A DNA stretch of 64,000 nucleotides from Rhinopomastus cyanomelas. Its lineage: Eukaryota > Chordata > Aves > Bucerotiformes > Rhinopomastidae. The notes under the pieces were generated by a model. The model did not search any database, was not told where the DNA came from, and saw nothing but the letters and a program-made list of their open reading frames with translations. How positions within the stretch are numbered: the first letter of the stretch is position 1; each line of letters starts with the position of its first letter. A program made the translations under genes and the position numbers. This document shows, piece after piece, positions 1 to 11,500 of the stretch. The DNA lies in the NCBI GenBank assembly GCA_013400115.1, contig VXBP01005586.1, positions 505,537 through 569,536 on the forward strand. The letters are read 5' to 3'.

Positions 1-3000
1 ATGTCAAAGGGAAAGCCTGGAGCTATTGGAAAGCCCTGTGTTACAGCTAAGCAAGGCAAAACAACATGCCTTCTAACAAAGGCGATTTGAAGCCAATTAC
101 AACCCAGAAGATTAATGCACTGACTCAGTCGTATATGAGCCTGAGTTTTCCATCACCCATCTTTCCCAAGAACCTTTGTCTAACTCACTGGAGGATGGGT
201 AAAGTTGATTGCAAAAAAAAGTTTTCTAAAGTGCAGTAAGGAGAAAATTTGAAAACAACTTGAGGAAACATGGATTCCTGCTGAGCACAGAGTTTTCAAC
301 AACGCTAAGATTTATTGTATTGAAAATTTTTTTCCAACATAGATACAAGCTACAACGACGTGTGTTTCCTTTCCAATTCAGGCCCAGCTGAACATTTTAT
401 TGACCCATTACAGTAAGAAAAGAAGCTTTCACAACAACTTTGTAAAAAGAGCTCTTCTTTGGGGATCAGATATTTAATGAAAGTAATGCTGGTAACAGGA
501 ATCAATCATTGGACTAAGTGATGCCCAGGGTTGCTGAGCAATTACATCTGATTCCTAATGTTGATGTATTGATGAGAATGTCTGAAGAGAGTATTCAGAA
601 AAATATACTGAAGAAAGAATAGTTACATGAACATATGCAAGTTCTTTACCTTCTTTTTGCCTCAGATTTAACATATCAAGAAATGAAATCAACCTTCTAC
701 AACAATATCTGTAGACATTTTATGGGCAACACTGACAGTAATTCAGTTTTTTTAAAAGACAGCACCTATACTTACTTATATATATATATATATAGGTTAT
801 GCTTACCTGTACTTATCAATGCTCTCTTTTAATTTGTTGGCTTGTACTGTTTTGCTGTAGAGATTGGGAACAGAAGGAAAAGAAAAAAAAAAGAAGAGGC
901 ACCTTTGCTGTAAAACGTGAGCTAGCAGTTGTTATCAATGTCAGCATTTTTAGGTCCTCCCCCAACTTCATCAGCTTAATCAAATGACAACTAAAGAGTT
1001 TTTTTAAAGAGTACACTGACATAACATGGTCATATAAATTCTGTTGGTACACAGCTGGCTGGTCAAATAGTACATGGGCAGCCCTGCTCTAGTCCCAGCG
1101 TGTGCTGCTCTGGTGTATTTGCATTAGGCAAAGGATGTCTGAGGTAAACCTGCAGTTGGTGCTTTGAAAGAAATATCATTAGCTCTTAAAAATTTTCAAG
1201 CATCAACCCGTATAACAACCCATTTTCTAACAACACCTGAGGAACCTTTCCTTGCAGAAAGCCAAACACTTTCTATAGACATCAGTATTCACAATAAGAT
1301 AATTTTTATTACTTACAGAAGCCTTTAAACAGGCTTTAAAGACTTTCCTTGTAAAACATATCTGATTCCAGTATTTGGCTGAGGTTGAGGTTTTTTTAAG
1401 TCAAACTTTGCTCCATAGAAACATCACTGATAATGCTTGGTGGAATGGGGTATGAAGTTCAAACAGAAGGCTTGCACTGCATAAGCAGGGGTGGCAGGGT
1501 TGGTTAAAGATGCATTTTCTCACCTTAAAAGTATCTTACTGGAACTGCCTGAGCACAAGAAGAAGTAATGGTCTCCCAGTAGCCCATATAAGCTGTGACT
1601 ATTGTGATGAAACATTAATCATAAGCAGCTTCCACAGCGAGACGTGCTTATGTAAAGGAACACATTTCTTCAAATGTTGTAAAATAGATACTGAAATCAA
1701 CTGAAGTAACCTTAAGAATTGCCTTCCAATTCAGCTTTCACCTCTTTTGTATGCCTATTACAACAACACCACTGTATTTCTGGAGTTGGTTCCTTATTTC
1801 TTTTTTTTTCAAATCTTTGAGATACAAGATTAAGCTGAAATTAGCTGCCTTCTGTTTCCCACCGGCAAAGCAGTTACTGGAATTATTAACCCCCATTCCC
1901 CATCCCTTCTCACTCCACTCAGTAAACTGAACCTATGATCTACTTTCACACTAGAAAACAGCTTATCGTCATGGAGCCTTGATCTAGAGGGGGTTAATGT
2001 TCCAGAACCTCTGAGTAAAACGGGCAATTACAGCACAATAGACATCCTCAGGAATGCTTTTCTGACAATAGAACCCTTGAAATGCAAACTAGTGTGCAGG
2101 TAATACTCTTTCAAGTTTTCCTTCTGAGGAAAGGGAGGCCAGGAACAAGGTATAGGATGCCTTGGAGAAGTTTCCTGTTATGAATAAAGGTCTTCCTTTG
2201 CAAACATGCGACTACAGCTCTACACCCACAGAGCCTGGAGATTCGACAGGCAAATAATGAAGTGCAGCCCTTTCAGGTCATTTTAAAGATCACTGAAAAG
2301 AATTAGAAACCAATGAAAATTGCCATTTTTCTCTTTACATACAATAAGTGAATAAACACGTCAGAGTCTTAACAAACTTCAGTGATGGAAAAAAACCTGT
2401 TTGCAGGCTAAAGCTCTTCTGCAGATTGGCTCCCTCTTCAGTTTCCTTTCAGTTGAAAGGCTGAAACATGCTGATTTAAACACACAAAAGAAAATCCTTC
2501 AATCAGTGCCACCAGAAGACTCTCAGATTCTGATTGTATTTTAATTTTCATGGGCTTGTCATCCTCAAAGTTTAAAGATGATACCGTTAGAATGTTCAAC
2601 CACATGGTTATGGAAGTTTTTTCTGTTCAGTTCAATAAGTTTGTATAGAACAAGCTTCCAAAAGGTTGTGCTGTTTGAAAATACCAGTGTGTGGATATCT
2701 AACATCTCTGCCGTTTGACACTGACCCATGCTTAAATTTAGTAATGTTGTCTCCACAAAGATAATGGCAATCTAACCATAAAACATGTAGCTAAACTGAA
2801 CAACTATAATAATGTATTACGAACAGCTAAGCAAAACACAAATACCACTAAAGTTGATCAGATTATGTTTTCCATATAATCGCATGTATTCAAATCACAC
2901 AATGCACACTGAGTAACCATCACCATGACCACTAGAATTTTCCCATAGAATTGTTTAGGTTTGAAAAGACCTTTAAGAACATAGAGCCCAAAGATTAACG

Positions 3001-3139
3001 AAACTCTAATTCTGTTTTCAAAAGTAGTCATTTTTTTCAAAAACAACCTACAGATGGTAAAACACACACCAGAAAGAATGATTCCCAACTCATGTCTATG
3101 CTTTGGTTAACCCACTACCTTCTAATAGTCCCAAGGATG
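1..3139. other. AT-rich non-coding stretch, no gene seen
   Basis: No CR1 copy and no open frame above about 80 codons is present. The only structured items are a (TA)9 microsatellite near 780 and short poly-T runs. It is compatible with intron or intergenic DNA. I recognise nothing else in it. Confidence 0.6.
777..794. repeat. (TA)9 microsatellite
   Basis: Nine uninterrupted TA units are read directly. The run is long enough to be length-polymorphic, but nothing suggests a function. Confidence 0.9.
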
Positions 3140-3494
3140 TCATCCAAGGTGACCTTAGAGCAGCTTTCCAATATCTGAAGGAAGCCGACAAGAAAGCTGG
3201 GGTAGGGCTTTTTACACAGGTGGTAGCGAGAGAACAAGGGGAAAGGGTTACAGACATGAAGAGGGGAGATTTAGGTTGGAGAATAGGAACAAATTCTTTC
3301 CTGTGAGGGTGCTGAGATGCTGGCACAGGTTGCCCAAGGAAGTTGTGGCTGCCTTATCCCTGGAAGTGTTCAAGGCCAGGTTGGATGGGGCCCTGAGTAA
3401 CCTGATCTAGTGAAGGTGTCCCTGCCTATGCAGGGAAGTTGGATCTAGATGATCTTTAAGGACCCTTACCAACCCTGGCCATTCTGTTGTCTGC
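3140..3494 (+). mobile_element. CR1 LINE 3' fragment, older subfamily
   Basis: The 3' end has the classical CR1 layout. It contains 'GGCACAGGTTGCCCAAGG', then 'CCCTGGAAGTGTTCAAGG', 'CTAGATGATCTTTAAGG' and a decayed tail ending CCATTCTGTTG. It is 5'-truncated, keeping only about 350 bp, and diverged, with several small indels in the 5' half. Orientation is plus because the tail lies on the right. Confidence 0.93.
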
Positions 3495-4657
3495 TATTAA
3501 TGCCATGAGTACCCCAACCTCCTGCCCCAAACATACTCTTTTTATACATAACATTTCATCAATCTTTAATACTGGACTACTTAGTGCAATCATTGAAACG
3601 GTAACATTTTAAGTGTTATGTTGACTCCAAAAATTTTCTTCATTTGTCATGACAACAGTGTTCATTGGATCCTTTTTGGCCTGACTCAGAGACACATTTC
3701 TCTCTAGTCAAATTATTCGTAATTCAAAAGAGCAAACAGAGACCAAGCTGGGAAATTCAGTTTACTAATTTTTCAAGGGAGTTTCTGGCCACACATCTAA
3801 TTTACAAGAACTTGGCCTTTTAACAAATACTTTAGAACTATTTGTACATTTGGAGACAAGAACAGAAAAACAAGATTGTAAAAAATCAAACGCAGCACCA
3901 AGCTTTTGCCCAGGGTTCCTATGCAGCTGAACAAACAGCTCAGTCGCATGTGTCAGTACTTAGAGAAGTACTGACACTTCAAAACAAGCTGAGAATCTAC
4001 ACTTTACTCATAGAAATGCAGAAGTACAGCCACATTCAAAGCAAGCTGTAATACATCTACTCCTGGACAGACAACTCTCTTCGATTTAGAAAGAAGAACT
4101 AAGCCCGCATGGCCACAGTCGAGGAAACCGCCACTTTCTCTCAGTGTTTGCAAGGACCTGTGACATAACAGCTATAATCTACTACAGGGAAGATTTCTCT
4201 AGTTGTATAGAGATGGGAGGGTGTGTAGGAGTAGGTCTGGGGTTTTTGAATTTTAATCTCACTTTTCATTTCAGTTTGTTTTAGGACTTTTTAAAATAAC
4301 CAAAACTTGTTTCAGATAGTAGTAATATAGCTAGAAGTAATTATTCTATTAGTGATACAGAAAGAGCTTAATGAAGTCAGTGTAATTTCTCTTCAAAATA
4401 AGCTCCTTTCTAACAGAGAACAAAGAAGTTTAACTGTTAAATTTTCAGAATGATGAGAACTGCACTGCTTAGGAGCAGGACAGACAGGTAAATTTCTAGT
4501 TAGAGTAAGCTACATTCTTAATCCAATGCTCTCTGCTGCTTACCAGTGTAGAGAAAGGATACAGCGAGGTACAGAAAAAGTAGTTAAGTGTTCATGTAAA
4601 TCAAAGATACCACCTACATGTAAATCAAAACTGAATCAACCTCTGCAGGCAATTTTC
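3495..4657. other. AT-rich non-coding stretch
   Basis: No gene is recognised. It holds a strong 11-bp-arm hairpin near 3960 and a 13-bp direct repeat (CATGTAAATCAAA) occurring twice around 4594-4630. Otherwise it is unstructured. Confidence 0.55.
3950..3977. repeat. Perfect inverted repeat, 11-bp arms, 6-nt loop
   Basis: The left arm GTGTCAGTACT (3950-3960) and right arm AGTACTGACAC (3967-3977) are exact reverse complements around the loop TAGAGA. Single-stranded RNA or DNA of either strand could fold here. No terminator or known RNA family is implied. Confidence 0.9.
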
Positions 4658-4713
4658 ATTCTAATATTTAAGCTTTCTTTTCAAAATTCTAATATTTAAG
4701 CTTTCTTTTCAAA
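4658..4713. repeat. Exact 28-bp tandem duplication
   Basis: Two abutting identical copies (4658-4685 and 4686-4713) begin ATTCTAATATTTAAGC and end TCTTTTCAAA. The array stops about 13 bp before the 5' truncation point of the CR1 copy that starts near 4727, which may link it to that insertion event. Confidence 0.95.
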
Positions 4714-4726
4714 AAAGTCAGCATGT

Positions 4727-5323
4727 AAAGCATCCTGGAGTGGATCAGAAGGGGGGTGGTTAGCAGATCAAGAGAGGTTCTTCTCCCCCTCTACTCTGCA
4801 CTGGTGAGTCCACATCTGGAGTATTGTGTCCAGTTCTGGGCCCCTCAGTTCAAGAGGGATGTGGAGCTGCTGGAAAAAGTCCAGTATAGGGCAACAAGGA
4901 TGATGAAGGAAGTGGAGCACCTCCGTTACGAGGAGAGGCTGAGGGAGCTGGGTCTGTTTAGCTTGGAGAAGAGGAGACTGAGGGTTAACCTCATTAATGT
5001 CTATAAATACTGGAAGGGTGGGTGTCAGGAGGATGGAGCCAGGCTCTTCTCAATGTCATCTAGGGATAGGATGAGGGGCAATGGTTGTAAGCAGGAACAT
5101 AAGAAATTCCACATAAATATGAGAAGGAACTTCTTCACAGTGAGGTTGACGGAGCACTGGAACAGGCTGCCCAGGGGGGTTGTAGAGTGTCCTTTTCTGG
5201 AGATGTTTAAAACCTGCCTGGACATGTTTCTGTGTGACCTGGTCTAGCTGCTGTGTTGAGAGGATTGGACTGGATGATCTTTCGAGGTCCCTTCCAATCC
5301 CTAATGATTCTATGATTCTATGA
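4727..5323 (+). mobile_element. CR1 LINE, 5'-truncated, young-looking copy
   Basis: About 600 bp are retained: the C-terminal part of ORF2, the short 3' UTR and the tail 'TAATGATTCTATGATTCTATGA', which holds almost two octamer units. The match to the other copies of this subfamily here (21.2, 43.1, 53.7 kb) is close, and the ORF2 frame is open throughout. Plus orientation is shown by the tail at the right end. Confidence 0.97.
4756..5247 (+). pseudogene. CR1 ORF2 C-terminal fragment (post-RT region)
   Basis: This 163-codon open frame is the C-terminal end of the CR1 ORF2 polyprotein, which in a full element carries an endonuclease and a reverse transcriptase. Recognisable family blocks in order are 'PLYSALVSPHLEYCVQFWAP' near residue 11, 'LRELGLFSLEKRRLR' near 63, 'EHWNRLPRGVVE' near 137 and the closing 'FKTCLDMFLCDLV'. 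The reverse-transcriptase active site is missing because the copy is 5'-truncated. The ATG is simply the first methionine in the open stretch and not a real start. There is no reason to expect expression. The intact frame suggests a relatively young insertion. Confidence 0.9.
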
Positions 5324-7385
5324 ATTTCCTATCACTACAGAGTGGCTTCTCACAGACTCAGGTCTTGTTAATAATACACTTTGGTGATCCAATCATAAAA
5401 ATCTTCACAGAATAAGATATCCCAAGAAATGCTGCCAGAGTCTTCAATGACACACAATGCTTCAGGTGCATTGTATCATCATATTAAATATTAATTGCAC
5501 TAGAACAACATATGATGGTGGATAGTTCTACAAAAGAAGCCCTATGTTACAGGTACTGGGAGAACCCTCAGGATCTTCAACTTTTTTGCTCTTGTACAAG
5601 AAGTTATATTTTAGAGCTCTAAGCATCTCCAAGAATTTGGTCAGGCTAGATGTATTCAAAGTACATAAAGTAATTATGAGTACCACAGAACTTATGTGTG
5701 TCAACGACTATAGATTGGTGAAAGACACTGTCATTCTATGTCTCACACACTATTTGTTTCTCCAGTAAAAAAGAATTAGTCACACAATTTTTGACCTGTC
5801 TTCAGCACTGTAGAAGATGTCAGGTGGCATTTAAGGGAATGAGTTCTAGATAAGTCTGTATCTAGCAGAAAAAGTGCACATCAGCATGAACTGAAAACTG
5901 CAAATCAGAAGGTACACAACCATAACAAATTCCCTCACTGACCTCTGTCAATACAAGATCTTTGCAACCACCGGCAAACATCTGCTAATACGTGCTACTT
6001 CCCACTCTCACACAAACATCTGTTTTCTTAGAAAGTACATTTCTTGCTTCATTTATTTGCTCATGATCTGTAAAGAGAAGTTAGAGAAAAGAGGGCACCT
6101 GTCCCTGTGGAGACCAGACTGCAACGTCTAAACACTGAAGACACAGAATAACTTCAGTGCTGAATACACAACTCTGCAGGTCACACCAGGCAGAAAATAG
6201 CTGTGTAGCTCGTCTTAGAAGAAAAAAGAAAGCGCAAACTATGGCCTTAAAAAGGAATCAAGAAGGAAATGAGTCATGGGGAAAATTTCAGGGAAATTTT
6301 ACATGAAAAGGAAACTCATGAGCAATTCCATTAAATTTTCCATGCTCGGTTGTCCCCCCCACCGTCCTTTCTTTTTTCTTTCCCACAGGCTTGATTGAAG
6401 AGGACAGGCCTCAAAATACTTTTAGTTTTCCTGCTATTAGAGGGAAAAGAAGGCAGACAATAGACCACAGTGTGCTCTGACAGCCTGAAGATCTGTTTGC
6501 TGCATCTTTTCATTCATGGAACAAAAAACAGTAAAAAATGTATTGCATCAAGAACTAGCAACTGCAAGCATTCAAAAACTATGAATCAGATTGCCAAAAA
6601 CCCCAAAGACATTAAATAACCATTGCACTTCCAGTTTCCAGACATGCTGTCAGGAAATGAATAGTTTCTTTCTTGTCCTGCGGAAAATGGGCAGGTGGAA
6701 AATTCCCAAGCACGTTCTCCTCATGGCTATGTTCTCAGTCGGTTAGAAAGCAAATGTGTCAAAGTCCCAATAATGTCATTTGGATTTATGTCTTAGTTCC
6801 CTCCCTGACACTCGAAGCCAGCCTTCTATCTCTGGTCTGGCAGTAGAGAAACAAGAAGTTCGGGACTGCTGAAACATAGGAGGGGGAAAAAAGATCCCTA
6901 TAGATGAAGAGATCCTCAACACCTTTAACGTCAATTTGCTTTACTACTGCAAATTATGCTCCTTCCTCTGTAAATATCTGAAGTTGTTCACCTAACTAAA
7001 GAAAGAAAAGCAAGCTGCTTTGCTGTTCCAAGTCAACACACTTTTTTATGGAGAACACAATGGTTTGGAGAACAGACGAGAATATCAATGGGAAGCTCTA
7101 CAGGTCACTGTTTCTCAGAAGAAAGGAGCATAGTGCTTTGCTTCATACATTGACCTGTTCGTAAGATTTAGAAACTTTGCAGTCTCTAAGCAGCACTGTG
7201 ATTCAGTTGTTGATTCCAAACAGGGCTCAGGAAAAGACTCTTTCAATAAAAGTTTACCACAAATAGAGTCTGCAGGGTAATTTGTTTGGTCTTTCACATT
7301 CTGAATTCATTCAAAGTCCTTATGCAAAGCATGAGATTCTGCTACTGAAACAACACTGTGTTTACCTCCAGAACAAGTGTGGTTT
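5324..7385. other. Non-coding stretch, no gene seen
   Basis: No repeat family is recognised. On the minus strand two pyrimidine-rich acceptor-like sites occur near 7006 and 6882. The open stretches behind them are only about 13 and 30 codons and match nothing known, so no exon is called. Confidence 0.5.
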
Positions 7386-8570
7386 TCACAGAACATTACA
7401 GAACATTAGGGATTGGAAGGGACCTCAGAAGGTCATCTAGCCCAATCCCCCTGCCACAGAAGGATCACCTAGACCAAGTCGCACAAGAACATATCTCCAG
7501 GCGGGTTTTAAACTTCTCCAGAGAAGGAGACTCCACAACCTCCCTGGGCAGCATGTTCCAGTGCTCTGTCTCACTAGGGCAAAGTAGAGAAGGAGAAGAA
7601 CCTTTCTCAATCTGCTAACCAACCCCTTTCTGATCCTCCCCAGGACGCTGTTGGCCCTCTTGGCCACAAAGGCACATTGCTGACTCTTGGTCATCCTACT
7701 GTCCAGCAGGACCCCCAGGTCCCTTTCTCCTACACTGCTCTACAACAGGTTAATCCCCAGCCTATACTGGTACCTGGGTTGTTCTTGCCCAGATGCAAGA
7801 CTCTACACTTACCCTGGTTATATTTCATTAAATTTCTCTCTGCCCACCTCTCCAGCCTGTCCAGGTCTTGCTGAATGGCAGCACAGTCTGCTGGGGTGTC
7901 AGCAACACACCCAGATTTGTGTCATCAGTAGACTTGCTGACAGTGCACCCTAATCCCTCATGCAAGTCATTAATGAACAGATTTAATAGGACTGGTCCCA
8001 GTACCAACCGCTGCTCTCTGAGTTCTATCCTGCAGCCGGTTCACAATCCACCTTGCTACCTGATCATCCAGTCCACACTGCTTCAGTCTGGCTGCGAGGA
8101 TGCTGTGGGAGACTGTGTCAAATACCTTGCTGAAGTCAAGATAGACCACATTCAGCACTCTGCCATCATCTATCCACCTGGTTATGTCCTCATAAAAGGC
8201 TATCAGGTTAGTCCAGGAGGTTATCACCTCCTCTTGGTGAAGCCATACTGACTGTCCCTAGTAACTCTCTTGTTCTTGATGTGCCTAGAGACAGCATCAA
8301 GGATAAATTGTTCCATCACCTTTCCTAGGATGGAGTTGAGGATGACTGGTCTATAGTCACCTGGGTCCTCCTTCTTACCCTTTAAGAAGATTGGAGTGAC
8401 ATTTGCTATTCTCCAGTCCCTAGGTACCTCTCTGTTGCCCATGACTTAGCAAAGGTGATGGAGAGTGGCTTAGCAATGACTTCTGCTGTCTCCCTTAGTA
8501 CGTGCAGGTGCCTTTCCAGAAGTCTTCCGATGAGATGTTGCCCGAACTTGTTGAATCGATTTTTCTAGCT
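7386..8570 (-). mobile_element. CR1 LINE, longest copy, with internal deletions
   Basis: Read on the minus strand, this covers part of the ORF2 reverse transcriptase, the ORF2 C-terminal region and the 3' end; the tail lies at 7386-7400 as two ACAGAACATT units. It is 5'-truncated near 8570. Two internal deletions are visible against other CR1 copies. One, near 7580, removes roughly 0.4-0.5 kb between the 'YFALVR' block and the 'E/QHWN' block. A second, near 8000, removes the segment just before the 'LGPVLLN' region. Both break the frame, so the copy is dead. Confidence 0.96.
7970..8442 (-). pseudogene. CR1 ORF2 reverse-transcriptase fragment
   Basis: Two adjoining minus-strand frames cover the fingers and palm of a CR1 reverse transcriptase. 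The first (8442-8224) has 'EVPRDWRIANVTPIF', 'DYRPV' and 'YGFTKRR'. The second (8227-7970) has 'VVYLDFSKVFDTVSHSIL', which is the motif-A block with its catalytic Asp. Further downstream, in yet another frame, the motif-C region reads STDD where active CR1 has FADD. A stop after TKRR, a missing segment before the LGPV block and the altered motif C show that it is inactive. Confidence 0.93.
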
Positions 8571-11500
8571 CTTGCACTCTCCAAAATAAAATTTTAAAAG
8601 AATCTTGATTCATCACACAACCCAAAACAGACAACCCGAACCAGAAACTATACTAACAATCACAACAGAAGTGGACTCACAGGAGCTGAGAAACTCTTTT
8701 CTTAAAGAGTCACAGTCTTCAGATTCCAGATTACTTTTCAGTTTCAGTGTCTGTTCTCTCTCCTTTGGGAATTCCAGTCTTTGACTGGAATGTACTTCAT
8801 AGACTCTTGCCCTTTGAAGAATGATCACAACAGGGACCCTCAACAACCATCTCACCATGACTCACATGGGTAGAAATGGTTTCAAGGAATCAATTGTTAG
8901 CTTTTTGAATGTGTCATGGCCCAGTTCACAGAGTCACTGCATTATGCAGACCAGTCATGCAGATCTGACAGATCAAAGCCAGAAATCTCACAGAGTTTGA
9001 GTGCACAAACCTAGGCAGAATTTCCTCTAGTAAGCCCACTGATGAAGAAATTGTCCTTTCCCATTATACAGGAACATGATTAAGTTCAAAAACATCTTTG
9101 GGGAAAAAATATCTTTAAAGTATCATAATTATTAATTCATTGTAACCCAAAGAATTTCAACTAAAACAAAAGTGGCCTGTAGAATATAGCGGCACATGTG
9201 ACCCACAGCAGACAAACTACAGAGAGACATCTGCACTCAACGAATCAAAGAACTGACCTGCAGAACTCCATGTGAATGACTGCCACAAATCTGTTATATA
9301 AGAAACCCAAACAGCTATTATCTGCAGATAATACTCTGATTTTTGCTCGAAAAACCTGTTTCCTGTCACTCTTTCTGAAATTTGGTTTCTGCCTCTTTGG
9401 CACTTCTGTTGTATTAACCTTTTCTGCCTGCACTGCCTTGGTTTGCTTAACATCAATTCCTGGATATCACTGCCTACTGTATCCTCTCATCCTACTGAAC
9501 ATTTCTGGTCATGTCACTGAAGCTGAAGGAAGAACAAGCAGGCATCGATCAGAGAACTTCTAACCTAGGATCACACTCTCTTGACGTTGCACCCTGTTTT
9601 TACAATTCTTTGTAGAAGTATTTTAGTCCAGTCTGTCCTCAGCTGCTGAATCTAACCACTCATGGACCAGTTACAATTCCTCAGTATCAAGCAAAAGATG
9701 AGCAATTAGCATCAACCCAATCAATACCTTAGAAACTAGAACAGCAATTTAACATCAAAGACATAGCACTTGACCCTAGAATGTCTTGCAACCTTTAATA
9801 GATATTGAGAGAAAAAACCTTGGTAGTCAGATAAAACCTGTACCCTTTACAGTTCTTGTTCTCTAGCATTTTTGTTATGGCATCTACTCTGCATCAGATC
9901 AGAGACTGAAAAGGAATCTGGTTTATTTTGTGAATTCTTTGGGAAGTTTTGTTATTATTCTGGGACAGGGAAGGTGAGCAACATTTACAAAAAAGCTTGG
10001 CAAGAAGCAGCAACACCCACTTCTCCTTTGTGACTTTGGCCTCCATTTTTCATATTTTTGGATTTTCATTCTGGAAAAAGGAGAAAGATGAGGAATTGTC
10101 TGAAGGAGAGGAGTGTTTTCTGGGCTGCTTGCTCTCAGAAGTTTGGAAAATTGCCCAGGCTGAAGAAAGAAAGGATTCTATAAACTCAGATCTGACTTGT
10201 GTTTAACAGAACAACATTTATGAAGAACAAATAGTTATAGTGTCTTGACCTAAGAGACTTCATTCTCTTGTATGGTGTTGAAGAAAGAAATAGCCAGTGG
10301 AAAAAAAAAAAAAACACTGAAATTGCCAAATTGAATCAGAAGTCCACCCAGTCATCCTATCTGGCAGTGCCTTGAACCATGGACTCCTTTGAAGGTGCAG
10401 GAGGAAAGCCTGCAGTGGGCAGTGACAACAAGTTTATTCTTAGTCTCTGTTAACATTTATCTTAAGGCCATAAAGTACATCAGCTTATATCCTTCTCAAC
10501 ATTACTCAGTCATCAGCACGCTGATCTTGTCTTCTGTATAAACAGACCTAACCCCTTTGTTCTATCAGCTGTCTTTAAAGCCTTCTCCACTGGAGTTATC
10601 AGATTCCATAAAGGAAAAGGATAGACAGCACCCAGACAACCTGCTCATTCAAGCAACAAAGTACAAATCCCACGATTTCACTCAGCTATGAGCATGTGGT
10701 AGTCATTGAGCAAACTAAAAGCCTATAACCTTCTTAACAGCAAAATGACCAGTGATTCTCATCACCACCATCTCCTGGAATTTTTAAAATAGAATTTACA
10801 GTTCTGAACTCTATTATGTTGTTCTAAGGAAACACTCTGATTTTATGCAGTATCTTACTAGAAATCACTGTTAGCTCTGAACAACACCTCAGATTGTATA
10901 AAACTGCTCAAAGAACATAGTATTAAGAAGAAAGCAGTACAGAGAAAATTAAATCTTGTGACTGAGATATATAGAGCAAGGGATGTCCTTATGAAGCTGT
11001 CCCCTTTAGCCAGAAGATCTTGTTGAGCTAACCAGCTACCCAAGGTGCAACTACTAAGATCCAATCAGCCCTTAACTGTTGGAGGAAGTTCCATCCTGCT
11101 GCAGCAAGGGCAGGCTAGGACCTAGGGAGAGGAAGGATGTAGCCATATTAGTGGTCACCACTGACACATCCGTTACATAACAGGTGGGAGCTACCAGCTT
11201 ATAGAGTAGAACCAGCATGAAAAGTCTTACAAAAAGCTCAAGCCTACAACAACTCCTTTAAAAAACAAACAACTATCTGTAATCTTGCACAGCCTATACT
11301 GCCAACACTATAGGGGATGTAAAAGAAAGGAAAGAAAAAATGTCAGCTGGAGAAGTCTAGTCAAACAAAACAAAACCGTGTATCCCTGTTGCCTACATTA
11401 TTTACAGTATAATTTATTCATCATCGCCCTAGACTATGAAATGTCTGAGCAAATTCCAGAGCTGAAGAGCTTTTTTCCTCCTGCTCCAAAAATATGAGGA

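Noticed and set aside
6840..7010. Two strong minus-strand acceptor-like tracts near 6882 and 7006
   Set aside because: The open stretches behind them are only about 30 and 13 codons. A resemblance to the start of a PH domain (GWLRV) is too short to support anything.
10301..10314. A14 run suggesting a processed retrocopy tail
   Set aside because: No intronless gene-like sequence, polyadenylation signal or matching flanking repeat is found upstream.
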